From NCBI GenBank assembly GCA_963736425.1, contig CAVTOX010000001.1, positions 26,718 through 90,717 of the forward strand: a stretch of DNA of 64,000 nucleotides, read 5' to 3'. The notes below the pieces were generated by a model, which ran no database searches, had not been told where the DNA came from, and worked only from the letters and a program-made list of their open reading frames with translations. This stretch comes from Prado023 sp963736425 (lineage in GTDB: Bacteria; Actinomycetota; Actinomycetes; S36-B12; CAIYMF01). Positions 25,867 through 34,486 of the stretch are shown here, piece after piece. Position 1 is the stretch's first letter. Every line of letters begins with the position of its first letter. Made by a program: the position numbers and the translations under genes.

Positions 25867-27108
25867 ATGTGGTCCCGTGAATCCGTGCTTCGACGCGTCC
25901 TCGCGACCGTGGGATCGGTCCTCCTCGTGCTGGCGGTGCCCGGTGGGCCCACCGGTGCGGTGGCGATCGCGCAGGTACCCGGAGCGGCCCCCGCCATTGC
26001 GACGATCGTCGCTGTCCGGGCAGCGCACCACCCGGGCTACGACCGGTTCGTCCTCGAGTTCGACAGCCGGTCGGCGCCTCGGGCCAGTGTTGGCCTCGTG
26101 CCGAAGCTGATCGGCGACTTCTCCGGCCAGCGCGGTCCCGGTGCCGGGGCGGGCGGTGATCCGAGTGGTCGTCCAGGGCGCCCAGGCGCACACCGAGGAC
26201 GGTGAGCCGACGGTCGCCCTCGACCAGGCGTTCGCCCTGCCCAACGTGATGGCGCTGCGGGGCGCCGGTGACTTCGAGGCGGTCGTCACCGATGGGGATC
26301 GGTCTGGCCAAGCGGATGCCCTTCCACGTGCACCGCCTGGCCAACCCCGGCCGAATTGCCATCGACGTCTCGACCGCCTTCCCGCGCACGACCCGTCGCG
26401 TCACGTTCATGGACAAGGACGCGCCAGCCGGGCACGTCCGCGCGGGTCACGGTGCGTCGGTCCGATTCCGGACGCCTACCCGGCGACGGGCCTGCTCGAC
26501 CGGATCTTCGCCGGTCCCACCGTAAACGAGCAGGCGGCCGGGCTGAGGCTGGTCACCTCCGGGGCGACCGGCTTCGCGTCGGTGCGGGTCTCCCGTGGCG
26601 TGGCCCGGCTACGGCTGACCGGGGGCTGCGCGCGTGAGGCCAGCAGCTTCACGATCGCCGACTCGATCATGCCCACCTTGCGGCGCCTTCGGAACGTGGA
26701 CTGGGTGAAGATCTACCACCCGGCCGGTGAGACGCAGCTCCCGACCGGGCGGCGTGACTCGGTGCCCGCATGCCTCGCGGCGACTCCGGGGACCTGCCTG
26801 TACCTGGTGTCCCGGCTCAGCGGCACTGACCCGACGGTGGGCTCCTTCCTGGTGCTGAACGTGAACGACGGTGACTGTGACCGGGACCGGAGGCGAGTTC
26901 TACAGCGAGTGGTTCAAGGTGCGCGGGCGGATCTCGGACGCGGGAGCCCAATTGCAGACGCATGGGCGAGACAGGGGCGTGGTCGGATCTGGCGCTGACA
27001 TGGGTTCCGGCTCAGGGCACGTTCACCGGGTGGACGCCGGTGACCGCCGAGCAGTTGCGCAGCTACTCGGGCGGCGGGGTCCCACTGCGTGGCCAGCCGT
27101 GCGGCTGA
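25867..27108 (+). CDS. Secreted protein with AMIN-like and GerMN-like domains (multiple frameshifts)
   Basis: About 410 aa after repair. A signal peptide (RRVLATVGSVLLVLAVPGGP) is followed by an AMIN-like beta domain (HHPGYDRFVLEFDSRSAP, ending NPGRIAIDVST). A GerMN-like segment follows (IFAGPTVNEQAAGLRLVTSG, SSFTIADSIMPTLRRLRNVD), then a C-terminal part ending ALTWVPAQGTFTGWTPVTAE and a stop at 27108. Frame changes near 26140, 26285, 26450, 26875 and 26965 join coherent segments, so the gene is probably intact in the organism. Such proteins act at the cell wall in Gram-positive bacteria. The precise role is unknown. Confidence 0.65.
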
Positions 27109-27166
27109 GGCCGTCGGGGTCGGGAGCGGGATGGGGCTGAGGGCGGGGGGCAGTTCGGCCACCCGT

Positions 27167-28510
27167 TCACGCGGCCGGCGGTGTGGCGTTGGGAGAGATC
27201 TGGGCGCGGGCTTCCCGTGCCCGGGGTCCCTTGGCGAGTGTTCGGTAGCTGGACTCGAGTCGGGTGATCACTGTCGTCGGCGCGGGGATGACCTGATCGG
27301 TCAGCCGCGCTTCCAGCAGGTCGGGCCGTCGCGGCAGTGCCTCTGTCGGGATCGCCCGACCTATCAGGAGCAGGTCGCCCCGATCCTGAGCCGTCCGCAG
27401 GGCTGCAGCGTTGTGGGTTGCTACCTCGGAGTATGAATCGGCGATCCGGCTCAGCGACCAGCCGACCTCCGCGCGTGACAGCGGCACCCCGCTGGGCACG
27501 GCCCGGCTCAGGAGGCGGTCGATGTCGAGTCGTTCGATCTGGATCGGGTGGGCGCTGGGGTGTGGCGTGCGCAGCGCGCGGACCTGATCGGCGACCTCCC
27601 GCCACCGCAACTCGCCCTCCTCGGCGCGAGCGGCTGCATCCAGGTGTCGGTCTCGGTCGGGGCCGATCGGGGTGCCATCGGCCAGCAACCGGTGCGCGTG
27701 GGCCGTGGCCCGGTGCAGCGCGACCCCGATCGCGGCGAAGTTCCCATGCACCGTGGCCGGTGCGCTGCCGAACTCCGCCAGCGTCCACGCCAGGTGTCGC
27801 AGTCGGGCGACGCGGTCGGAGAGCTCCTCGAGCGGTGGTTGTCCGCGCCGGACACCGGGGCGGGCCACCGTCAGGTCGAGCAGGCCCCCGGTGTCGGCAG
27901 GCGAGCGGTCGTGGCCCCGTGGGTGCGGGAACCTGCGCAGATCTGCCACCACGGACTCGGTGAGCGTGGCGCATCGACCGTGCTCGGCCATGGCGTCTGC
28001 GGCCTGCGCGGTGAGGGCGACCAGCGTGCGCCACTCGCGGGAGGCTGCCCCCAATGTCGCGGGGTGGCGCATCCGGGATGCCTCGGGGCTGCGCGGCCGG
28101 CCATCGGCGCTGTGGTGCGTGGCCCAGAGGTCGGCGGCCGACCGGATCAGGAGGGCCGCTTCAGCCAGAGCCGCCCCGGGCCCATCCACGGGACCTGGCT
28201 CGCTCCAGTCGCGGGCCCGTGCCACCGCCGCCAATGCGCGCAGCAGCCGGGCATCGGCCCCCCCGCGGCGTCGCCCGGCCGGAGTTGTTGCGCAGGCAAG
28301 CGGCCGTGTCAGGGTCTCGCCGAGGTGAACCAGCGCCGCTGCCAGGTCGTGGTGTGCCGTGACGTCCAACGTGGTCGGCCGTCGCTGCGCGGTGCCCTCC
28401 AGCGAGATGCTGACCTGGGCCCGGGCGATGCATCGAGCCGCTTGCTCGGTGAGGTGCCCGTAGGTGGTCGTGGAGCGACGGGTGGGGGCCGCAGCAGTGG
28501 CAATGCTCAT
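27167..28510 (-). CDS. Unassigned helical protein, Tad-locus flank (447 aa)
   Basis: An intact 447-aa soluble protein of unknown function, rich in Ala, Arg and Leu helices. No signal peptide, membrane segment or recognisable catalytic motif. Its ATG overlaps the stop of the preceding 141-aa gene (ATGA), so the two are made together. Segments such as LRHLAWTLAEFGSAPATVHG and LDAAARAEEGELRWREVADQ suggest an all-helical, possibly coiled scaffold. Codon use matches that of the neighbours. The pair is divergent from a third unassigned gene that precedes the Tad operon, hinting at a shared regulatory region. Confidence 0.65.
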   Translation of the reverse strand: MSIATAAAPTRRSTTTYGHLTEQAARCIARAQVSISLEGTAQRRPTTLDVTAHHDLAAALVHLGETLTRPLACATTPAGRRRGGADARLLRALAAVARARDWSEPGPVDGPGAALAEAALLIRSAADLWATHHSADGRPRSPEASRMRHPATLGAASREWRTLVALTAQAADAMAEHGRCATLTESVVADLRRFPHPRGHDRSPADTGGLLDLTVARPGVRRGQPPLEELSDRVARLRHLAWTLAEFGSAPATVHGNFAAIGVALHRATAHAHRLLADGTPIGPDRDRHLDAAARAEEGELRWREVADQVRALRTPHPSAHPIQIERLDIDRLLSRAVPSGVPLSRAEVGWSLSRIADSYSEVATHNAAALRTAQDRGDLLLIGRAIPTEALPRRPDLLEARLTDQVIPAPTTVITRLESSYRTLAKGPRAREARAQISPNATPPAA

Positions 28511-28932
28511 GCGGCCCCTCCCCTGGAGAGGCTGCGCGCAGCGCAGAGCGCGGTGACGGCGCGGGTGACCGCCAGGACCTCGGCGGGCGTCAGCGGCTCG
28601 TCCTCGTCTCCCAGCAGCTCCACGGCGAGATCGATGCAGCTGCTCGCCAGGGCGCTGACCAGGGACAGTACCTCGTTGGGTTCGAGGTCTCGAGATGTCG
28701 GCAGGTCGGTGGCGGGGTGGAGCGCCTCCGACCGCGAGACGGCGAGGACTGCGGCTGCCTGCGCGAGCGCTGCGGCGACGTCGTCGACGTTCGGGGAGGC
28801 GTCAGGATCACGGCCGGTGCTGAGTTGCTCAGCGATGTGGTGGGTCACCGTGATGGCCGTCCAGAGCCCTGCGAGTGTGGCAGGAAGGTCGGCGATGAGC
28901 CCCTGTTCAGGGGCTGACGTGCTCAGTGTCAT
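28507..28932 (-). CDS. Unassigned small helical protein (141 aa)
   Basis: The ATG at 28932 has GGAGG 7 bases upstream. A longer frame reading through from further upstream lacks a ribosome site and looks non-coding. The product is acidic and helical (LPATLAGLWTAITVTHHIAE, VDDVAAALAQAAAVLAVSRS, and DEDEPLTPAEVLAVTRAVTA near the end) with a tetratricopeptide-like or four-helix appearance but no named domain. Coupled to the downstream 447-aa protein. Function unknown. Confidence 0.62.
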   Translation of the reverse strand: MTLSTSAPEQGLIADLPATLAGLWTAITVTHHIAEQLSTGRDPDASPNVDDVAAALAQAAAVLAVSRSEALHPATDLPTSRDLEPNEVLSLVSALASSCIDLAVELLGDEDEPLTPAEVLAVTRAVTALCAARSLSRGGAA

Positions 28933-29343
28933 GTGATCCTCCGGGTCGGTCGGCCAGCTCTCGTGTGCGGCCGTCATCTGCATGAGTGCGCGGCGCTGGG
29001 GCTCATCGGCAGTGCCGCGATGGATCCCCGCTGAGCAGGTGTTGCCCGGCAACTCGTGCCGTGTTGAGCTGAGTTGCCGGGAGGTCGAGCAAGGGAGGGA
29101 ACCGCCACCCCGCCGCCGGCATGGCCGCGGACTCGAGTCCGCCGAGCCGGAGTTGTTGCCGCCCGCTCGGCACGGCGTCATCGCAGGTCAGAAGCTATTT
29201 GTGGGCGCGGCGCCGAGGCGACACGCAGTGTGGGTGGACCCGCGGTGTCGGCACGGCAACGGATACGGCAACACCGCTCGGGCACCCTGCAGCGCACTGG
29301 CCGCGAGTCGATCCCGGCCGTTCCCCCGAGAGGAAGTGCCGAG
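28933..29343. promoter_or_regulatory. Divergent intergenic region with perfect 11-bp inverted repeat
   Basis: A 411-base gap between divergent unassigned genes. CCCGGCAACTC (29045-29055) and GAGTTGCCGGG (29071-29081) are perfect inverted copies 15 bases apart, roughly in the middle. The centre-to-centre spacing of 26 bases is about 2.5 helical turns, compatible with a dimeric regulator or an RNA hairpin. A related GAGTTGTTGCC occurs at about 29151-29161. No promoter hexamers could be placed with confidence. Confidence 0.5.
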
Positions 29344-30246
29344 ATGGACCTCAGCCCCGAGTTCGTGCGTGACTCGTTGCACCGTGTCGATGTCGACGGG
29401 TGGGACAGTGCGACCGGCAGGGAGCTGCTCGATCATGTTCGCCGGGCAGTGGTGGTCCCGGTCGTGCGTCGTTCTGGGCTGCGTGGGCCGGCTGCCGACC
29501 AGGCGGAGGCCTCGGGCTGGGAGGCCGCGTGGGATGCACTTCGACGGCCCACCGCCCGCACGGCGGAGAACCCGGGCGGGATGGTCTGGGTGGCAGTCCG
29601 CCGGGCAGTGGCCGCTGAGACCGAGTTCACGCGGGTGCCGGGTGGCGCGCCAGTCGGCGTACAGACGCGCGCCGCGGGGCTGACCGCGGTCGGGGGGGAG
29701 GTCGCGGTCGCGGGGGAGGTTCCAGGGCAGTCGGCGAAGCGCTCGGACCAAGGCTCGAACGTCGCCCAGCTGACCCTCCTCGCCTCGTCGGATCGGCGAT
29801 CGAGGTGCCTGTCCCTCGACCACCTCATGGACGGCGGGTGGCAACCCGTCGAGACCGGGTTCCCCCTGGCTGAGGACCCCGGGCCAGTGATCGCGGCGGT
29901 CCTCGACGGATTGGTTGCCGTCGGCTGGGACCGGGCGGACGCCGCGGACGCGATCGCGATCATGGCCGACCATGCCTCGCCTGCTCAGTCCGGTGCCCCG
30001 ACCACGCGGTGGCGTTGGGTGTCGCTGCGGCTCGGCGTCCCGGAATGGCAGGCGCGGCGTCTGGCGGGGTTGCTGCTGGGAGGTGGCGGCTGGCCGGGTG
30101 TCCTCGAGCTCGTGTTTGTGCACGGCTCGTGGGTCACCGCGGATCCGGCCGTGCTGGCGGCCTTGCGCTCGACCACTGTGCGTTGGTCCGCTGGTCCGGG
30201 TGCCTGGCTGGCGGGGTGGGACGCGCACCTGGAGGGGATCGCGTAG
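29344..30246 (+). CDS. Unassigned protein upstream of Tad operon (300 aa)
   Basis: The ATG at 29344 is chosen because AGAGGAAG precedes it and the N-terminus MDLSPEFVRDSLHRVDVDGW begins a coherent fold. In-frame sequence upstream is not protein-like. Two similar-looking helical modules are visible. One (WEAAWDALRRPTARTAENPG, then MVWVAVRRAV) resembles part of a sigma-factor- or DNA-binding-like domain. The second (DAADAIAIMADHASP, then RWRWVSLRLGVPEWQARRLA) has a possible helix-turn-helix in its last part. No membrane segment. It could be a regulator of the downstream pilus genes, but I do not recognise the family. Confidence 0.6.
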   Translation: MDLSPEFVRDSLHRVDVDGWDSATGRELLDHVRRAVVVPVVRRSGLRGPAADQAEASGWEAAWDALRRPTARTAENPGGMVWVAVRRAVAAETEFTRVPGGAPVGVQTRAAGLTAVGGEVAVAGEVPGQSAKRSDQGSNVAQLTLLASSDRRSRCLSLDHLMDGGWQPVETGFPLAEDPGPVIAAVLDGLVAVGWDRADAADAIAIMADHASPAQSGAPTTRWRWVSLRLGVPEWQARRLAGLLLGGGGWPGVLELVFVHGSWVTADPAVLAALRSTTVRWSAGPGAWLAGWDAHLEGIA

Positions 30247-30299
30247 TGAGTCTGCATCCTGTGGCCGGCGCGGGATCGCCCATGTGGTCGCGATTCGAT

Positions 30300-30328
30300 T
30301 TGGAGTTGCGCGAGCGAGTGCATAGCAT
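30300..30328 (+). promoter_or_regulatory. Probable promoter of the Tad operon
   Basis: TTGGAG and TAGCAT separated by 17 bases, in a locally AT-richer stretch (30295-30365) of otherwise GC-rich DNA, about 185 bases before the first Tad gene. The spacing and TAnnAT -10 suit a vegetative sigma factor. The long leader contains nothing recognisable. Confidence 0.4.
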
Positions 30329-30513
30329 ACGCACGCTCATTTGGCTCGTTATGAACCGAATGCGGCGTGTCGGCTGGTATGTCGGGTCTGCTGGCATATC
30401 TGTGGGGGGAGGCGCCATGGGTTCATCAAGGCTGTGCGCCGCCCCGCCCCGCTGCCGGTATCGCTGCTCCACGTGCGCCGGGGGTTCCCGATGCTGATCC
30501 CCAGGGAACGACA

Positions 30514-31227
30514 ATGACCACCACACCCTCGTCCGTCGGCTCCACGCCTGCGCGGGCTGACGCCAACCCGCGGCGAGCTGGCCGCTCGGCCCGCTCGACC
30601 GACCTGTCTGGGGTGGGCCTGGCGCCGGTCCGGGGCCGCCGCCGTCCATGGCTGCTTGGTCTCGGAGCGCTCCTGGCATCCCTGGGGGCGCTGACCGTCG
30701 TGTGGCTGGTGGGCGCTGCGGGACAGCGACAGGAAGTCCTGGCGGTCCGCGCCGATGTGGCCTACGGCGAGGTCGTGACGGCAGACGACATCACGATCGC
30801 CCGGGTCTCCGTGGATCCGGGGGTCGCAGTGCTGCCGGGAGACACCAGGGATGCCGTGGTGGGTCAGGTGGCGACCACGCGCCTGACACCGGGAATGCTG
30901 CTGAGCGCGGGCATGGTCGAGCCGGTTGGTGAGCCGGGTGCGGGACGGGTTCTGGTCCCGATCGCGATGCCGGCCGAGCGGATGCCCGCCGGTGGGCTGC
31001 GCGCTGGCGACCGGATCCTCGCTGTTGACTCCGAGCCCACGGGGCCTGACACCGCAGCCGCAGTCGCTGCCGCGCCGACCCCGGCGACCGTTGTCCGCGT
31101 CGGTCCGGCCGACATCAACGGTGTGACGGTCGTGGACGTGACGACCACAGCCACGGCCGGGCCGAGGTTGGCAGTGGCCGCCGCCAACGGCCATGTCGCC
31201 CTCATCGTCGAGCCGGTCGGGAGCTGA
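30514..31227 (+). CDS. SAF-domain (CpaB-like) Tad pilus assembly protein
   Basis: A 237-aa protein with AGGGAA before the ATG. It has a short cytoplasmic N-terminus, one transmembrane helix (PWLLGLGALLASLGALTVVW near residue 50) and a SAF domain (VRADVAYGEVVTADDITIAR, LTPGMLLSAGMVEP). CpaB/RcpC proteins of Tad systems have this layout and work at or outside the membrane in pilus secretion. It is first gene of the operon, followed after one base by the TadZ gene. The C-terminal half is an Ala/Val/Thr-rich beta domain. Confidence 0.82.
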   Translation: MTTTPSSVGSTPARADANPRRAGRSARSTDLSGVGLAPVRGRRRPWLLGLGALLASLGALTVVWLVGAAGQRQEVLAVRADVAYGEVVTADDITIARVSVDPGVAVLPGDTRDAVVGQVATTRLTPGMLLSAGMVEPVGEPGAGRVLVPIAMPAERMPAGGLRAGDRILAVDSEPTGPDTAAAVAAAPTPATVVRVGPADINGVTVVDVTTTATAGPRLAVAAANGHVALIVEPVGS

Positions 31228-31228
31228 C

Positions 31229-32044
31229 GTGGCGACCATCAGCCTCCTGAGTGCGAAGGGCTCGCCGGGCGTGACCACCGCAACGGTGGCGCTGACGATG
31301 GCGTGGTCGACCGCGCACCCGGGCCGGAGCGCCCTGGCTGTCGACGCCGACCCGATCGGTGGGGATACCGCTGCCGGCGTCCTGCGCGGGGCGGTCCCGC
31401 CCAGTGCCGGGATCCTTCCCCTGGCTACGGCCCGCGGGATCGACGCTCACGACGCCCTGGACGCGGCATGCGTGCACCTGCGCGCCGATGGCTCCGCGCG
31501 GGTACTTCCCGGTGTCCCCGATCAGGCACGTGCTGCGGCAATTCCGCTCGCCTGGGACGTCGTCTCCGAGCTGCGCGCGGACCTGCATCACGCCGGTGTC
31601 GACATCCTCGTCGATGCCGGTCGGGTGGAGCGTGCCTCGCTCGGCGCCGGGTGGTTGGCCGACAGCGACATGGCCGTCCTGCTGGTCCGGCCGTCGCTGG
31701 CCGCAGTCATGGCCGCTCATCGATTCGCCGCAGGTTGGCCGTTGGGCGCAGTGCCGTTGTACCTGCTGGTCATCGATGCTGAGTCGCCCTACGGCGTGGC
31801 CGAGGTCGGTGATGCCGTGGGCGCCCCGCTGCTGGGGGCCATCGCGTTCGACCCGGCGAGCGCCCGGGTGCACTCGGAGGGTGCGAACCCGGGGCGCGGC
31901 TTCGAGCGCAGCGAGTACGCCCGGAGCCTGCGGCGCGTCGCCGGAGACCTCGGGGCGCGCGCGATCGCACGGGCGGACCTGCACCTTCCGGCTCCTCACC
32001 CGGGAGACGACAACGCGGATTCGGCCGTCGAGGTGCACGGCTGA
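31229..32044 (+). CDS. tadZ: TadZ/CpaE-like P-loop ATPase-fold protein
   Basis: A 271-aa MinD/ParA-type fold from the GTG at 31229. The N-terminal loop reads LSAKGSPGVTTATVA. The signature lysine (K10) is kept but the P-loop lysine that normally follows the last glycine is replaced by valine (V15), a degenerate Walker A also known in TadZ/CpaE proteins, which localise the pilus machinery to a pole. LAVDADPIGGDTAAGVLRG supplies the switch I/Walker A' region. The stop overlaps the ATG of cpaF (TGATG). ATP hydrolysis is doubtful; a structural or localisation role is more likely. Confidence 0.8.
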   Translation: MATISLLSAKGSPGVTTATVALTMAWSTAHPGRSALAVDADPIGGDTAAGVLRGAVPPSAGILPLATARGIDAHDALDAACVHLRADGSARVLPGVPDQARAAAIPLAWDVVSELRADLHHAGVDILVDAGRVERASLGAGWLADSDMAVLLVRPSLAAVMAAHRFAAGWPLGAVPLYLLVIDAESPYGVAEVGDAVGAPLLGAIAFDPASARVHSEGANPGRGFERSEYARSLRRVAGDLGARAIARADLHLPAPHPGDDNADSAVEVHG

Positions 32045-33627
32045 TGGGTCCCACACAGGTGATGCCCACCGCCGCACTCGCCGATCAGGTCCGACTTCTC
32101 TCATCCACCGATGGCGAGAGTGCCAATGCGGGCGCGGGCGTGGCGGCGGCTTCCCCAGCCCTCGACGGCACCGTAGCCCGCGACGTCCACGACGCCCACG
32201 GGTCCCCCGACCTCCGCCGCGGGGATGCCTCCCCGGGCTTTCTGCCCGCCACGCCGGCCCAGGTGCCGGCCCCGGCAGCAGTTGACCACGGCCTCGTCTC
32301 CGAGGTCCGTCGCGAGGTGTCCGATGCCCTGGCTATCCGGCTGCGCGAGGCTCCGGTCGTCGATCCGCGCGCCCGCCGCGAGCTGGCGCGCACGCTGCTG
32401 ACCGAGGTGCTGGTCGCCCGGTCTCGGGATCGGGTGCACGCCGGCCAGCGCCCGTGGACGGTCGACGAGGAGTTCGCGATCGCCGACAGCGTCATGGACG
32501 CGATCTTCGGGATGGGTCGGCTGCAGCCGCTGATCGATGACCCGTCGATCGAGAACATCGAGGTGACGGGATACGACAACGTGTGGATCGCCCACGCGGA
32601 CGGCCGCGAGGTGCGCGGCGAACCGGTGGCCAGCTCCGACACCGAGCTCGTCGAGTTGATCCAGGCGCTCGTGACCCGGACCGGGCAGGCCGAGCGGTCC
32701 TTCTCGACCGCCAGCCCGAGCCTGCACCTGCGCCTTGACGATGGCTCCCGGCTGACCGCGATGGCCTGGGTGACGCCGCGTCCCGTGGTGGTGATCCGTC
32801 GACACCGAGTGCGCGACGTCTCGCTGGACCAGATGGTGGCGTGGGGCTCGATGTCCCGGGCTGTTGCTGAGTTCCTCGGAGCTGCGATCCGGTCGGGCAA
32901 GAACGTGATCGTCACGGGCGCACAGAATGCCGGCAAGACGACCATGCTCCGCGCGCTTGCCGCAGAGTTCACGCCGATGGAACGGTTCGCGACCATCGAG
33001 CGGGAGTACGAGCTGCACCTGCATGAGCTGACCGAGCGGCACCCGCGGGTGGTTGCCATGGAGGCCCGGATCGGGTCCTCCGAGCGTGATGCGTCAGGGC
33101 GCGCGTCCGGCCAGGTGACGCTGTCAGAGCTGGTCGTGGACGCGCTGCGGATGAACGTGCGCCGCGTGATCGTCGGCGAGGTGCGCGGTCCCGAGGTGGT
33201 CCCGATGCTCAACGCCATGAGCGTCGGGGACGGGTCGATGTGCACCCTGCACGCCCGGACGGCGAGCAAGGCCCTGGACCGGATCGTGAACCTCTGCCTG
33301 GAGCAGGGGGGCGGGATGACGGACTCCTTCGCCTACCGAGCGGCCGCCGACGGCATCGACTTCATCGTTCACCTGACGATGCGCCACGACGCCGAGAGCG
33401 CCGGTGCCCGCCACCGGTTCGTCGCCGAGATCATCGAGGTGGACGGAGTCGGCGAGGCCGGGCGACCAGTCGTCACGACCGTATTCACCCCCGGACCGGA
33501 CGGGCACGCGGTTCCGGCTCACAACCCGCACTGCCTGGCCGATCTGGTTGCCGCCGGGTTCGACCCCTCCCACCTCGACCAGCCGCACCTGGACCCGGTC
33601 CGTGCCGTGCGCAGGGCCGTCCGATGA
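32044..33627 (+). CDS. cpaF: CpaF/TadA secretion ATPase
   Basis: A 527-aa type II/IV secretion ATPase that powers Tad pilus assembly at the cytoplasmic membrane. After a variable 90-residue N-terminus it has the all-helical domain (FAIADSVMDAIFGMGRLQPL, DPSIENIEVTGYDNVWIAHA), then Walker A VTGAQNAGKTTMLRALAAEF near residue 290. An Asp-box-like REYELHLHE, Walker B RRVIVGEVRGPEVVPMLNAM and His-box GSMCTLHARTASKALDRIVN follow. All elements for an active hexamer are present. The last codons and stop lie in a 14-bp tandem duplication shared with the tadB start. Confidence 0.92.
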   Translation: MGPTQVMPTAALADQVRLLSSTDGESANAGAGVAAASPALDGTVARDVHDAHGSPDLRRGDASPGFLPATPAQVPAPAAVDHGLVSEVRREVSDALAIRLREAPVVDPRARRELARTLLTEVLVARSRDRVHAGQRPWTVDEEFAIADSVMDAIFGMGRLQPLIDDPSIENIEVTGYDNVWIAHADGREVRGEPVASSDTELVELIQALVTRTGQAERSFSTASPSLHLRLDDGSRLTAMAWVTPRPVVVIRRHRVRDVSLDQMVAWGSMSRAVAEFLGAAIRSGKNVIVTGAQNAGKTTMLRALAAEFTPMERFATIEREYELHLHELTERHPRVVAMEARIGSSERDASGRASGQVTLSELVVDALRMNVRRVIVGEVRGPEVVPMLNAMSVGDGSMCTLHARTASKALDRIVNLCLEQGGGMTDSFAYRAAADGIDFIVHLTMRHDAESAGARHRFVAEIIEVDGVGEAGRPVVTTVFTPGPDGHAVPAHNPHCLADLVAAGFDPSHLDQPHLDPVRAVRRAVR

Positions 33628-33640
33628 GGGCCGTCCGATG
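33613..33640. repeat. 14-bp perfect tandem duplication at the cpaF/tadB junction
   Basis: AGGGCCGTCCGATG occurs twice in direct succession (33613-33626, 33627-33640). Each copy ends in ATG. The first ATG gives only a five-codon frame, while the second is the tadB start. The duplication also contributes the cpaF TGA stop, and puts GAGGG upstream of tadB. Confidence 0.9.
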
Positions 33641-34486
33641 ACGCCCGCCCAGGTTCTGGCCGGTGTTGCCGCCCTCGTTGCCGCCTCCGGCATCGCGCTG
33701 ATGATCGCCGCGGCAACGGGATGGCAACCCCGGATGAAGGTTGCCGCCGGGAGCCGCTCCGACTGGTCCTGGGCCGCCATGCGGGTGCCCGCGGCGGTCG
33801 GGATCGCCCTACTCGTGTGGGCGTTCACGGGCTGGCCGGCGCTTGGCCTCGGCGCCGCGGCCGCGGCAATCGGGCTGCCGGCGATGTCCGGAGCCGGTGC
33901 GCGCGCCGAGGCCGGAATCGACCGGGTCGAGGCCGTCGAGGAGTGGACCCGCCGACTGTCCGACGTCCTGGCGATCGGCGTCGGTCTGGAGCAGGCGATC
34001 CAGACTGCCGCGCGAACGGCACCGGCCCCGATCGTCGCCGAGGTCGCCACACTCTCGGCCCGGATCGCCGCACGCACGCCCACCGAGTCCGCATTGCGGC
34101 GCTTCGCCGACGACCTCGACGACCCGACGGCGGACCTCGTGGTCGCATCCCTGATCCTGGCCTCCCGCCGGCGCGGCCCGGGTGTGGCCGCTGCGCTCAC
34201 GGCGATCGCCGACTCCGTGGCCGAGGAGGTCGCTGCCAGGCGCCGCATCGAGGCCGACCGGGCCAAGCCGCGCACCACTGCGCGTGCGGTCACGGCCATC
34301 ACGCTGGTGATCATCGCCGCCGGCCTGCTCAACCGCGGGTACACCGGTCCCTACGGCACGTTCCTCGGTCAGATCGTCCTGACTGCCACTCTCGGATTCT
34401 TCGGCGCGGCGCTCTGGTGGATGCATTCGATGACGCGGACCACCCGTCCGGCCCGGATCCTCAGCGCACAGGAGGCCGACGCGTGA
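33638..34486 (+). CDS. tadB: TadB-like membrane platform protein (T2SF family)
   Basis: A 282-aa inner-membrane protein. Two N-terminal transmembrane helices (VLAGVAALVAASGIALMIAA, VGIALLVWAFTGWPALGLGA), a cytoplasmic helical T2SF domain (EEWTRRLSDVLAIGVGLEQA, VVASLILASRRRGPGVAAAL) and two C-terminal helices match TadB. TadB works with TadC as the platform on which the CpaF ATPase acts. The ATG at 33638 is the second copy of a tandem duplication. The stop overlaps the GTG start of tadC (GTGA). Confidence 0.87.
   Translation: MTPAQVLAGVAALVAASGIALMIAAATGWQPRMKVAAGSRSDWSWAAMRVPAAVGIALLVWAFTGWPALGLGAAAAAIGLPAMSGAGARAEAGIDRVEAVEEWTRRLSDVLAIGVGLEQAIQTAARTAPAPIVAEVATLSARIAARTPTESALRRFADDLDDPTADLVVASLILASRRRGPGVAAALTAIADSVAEEVAARRRIEADRAKPRTTARAVTAITLVIIAAGLLNRGYTGPYGTFLGQIVLTATLGFFGAALWWMHSMTRTTRPARILSAQEADA

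Noticed and set aside
31229..32044. Chromosome-partitioning ParA
   Set aside because: No parB or parS-like sites; its position between CpaB-like and cpaF genes and the degenerate P-loop identify it as TadZ.
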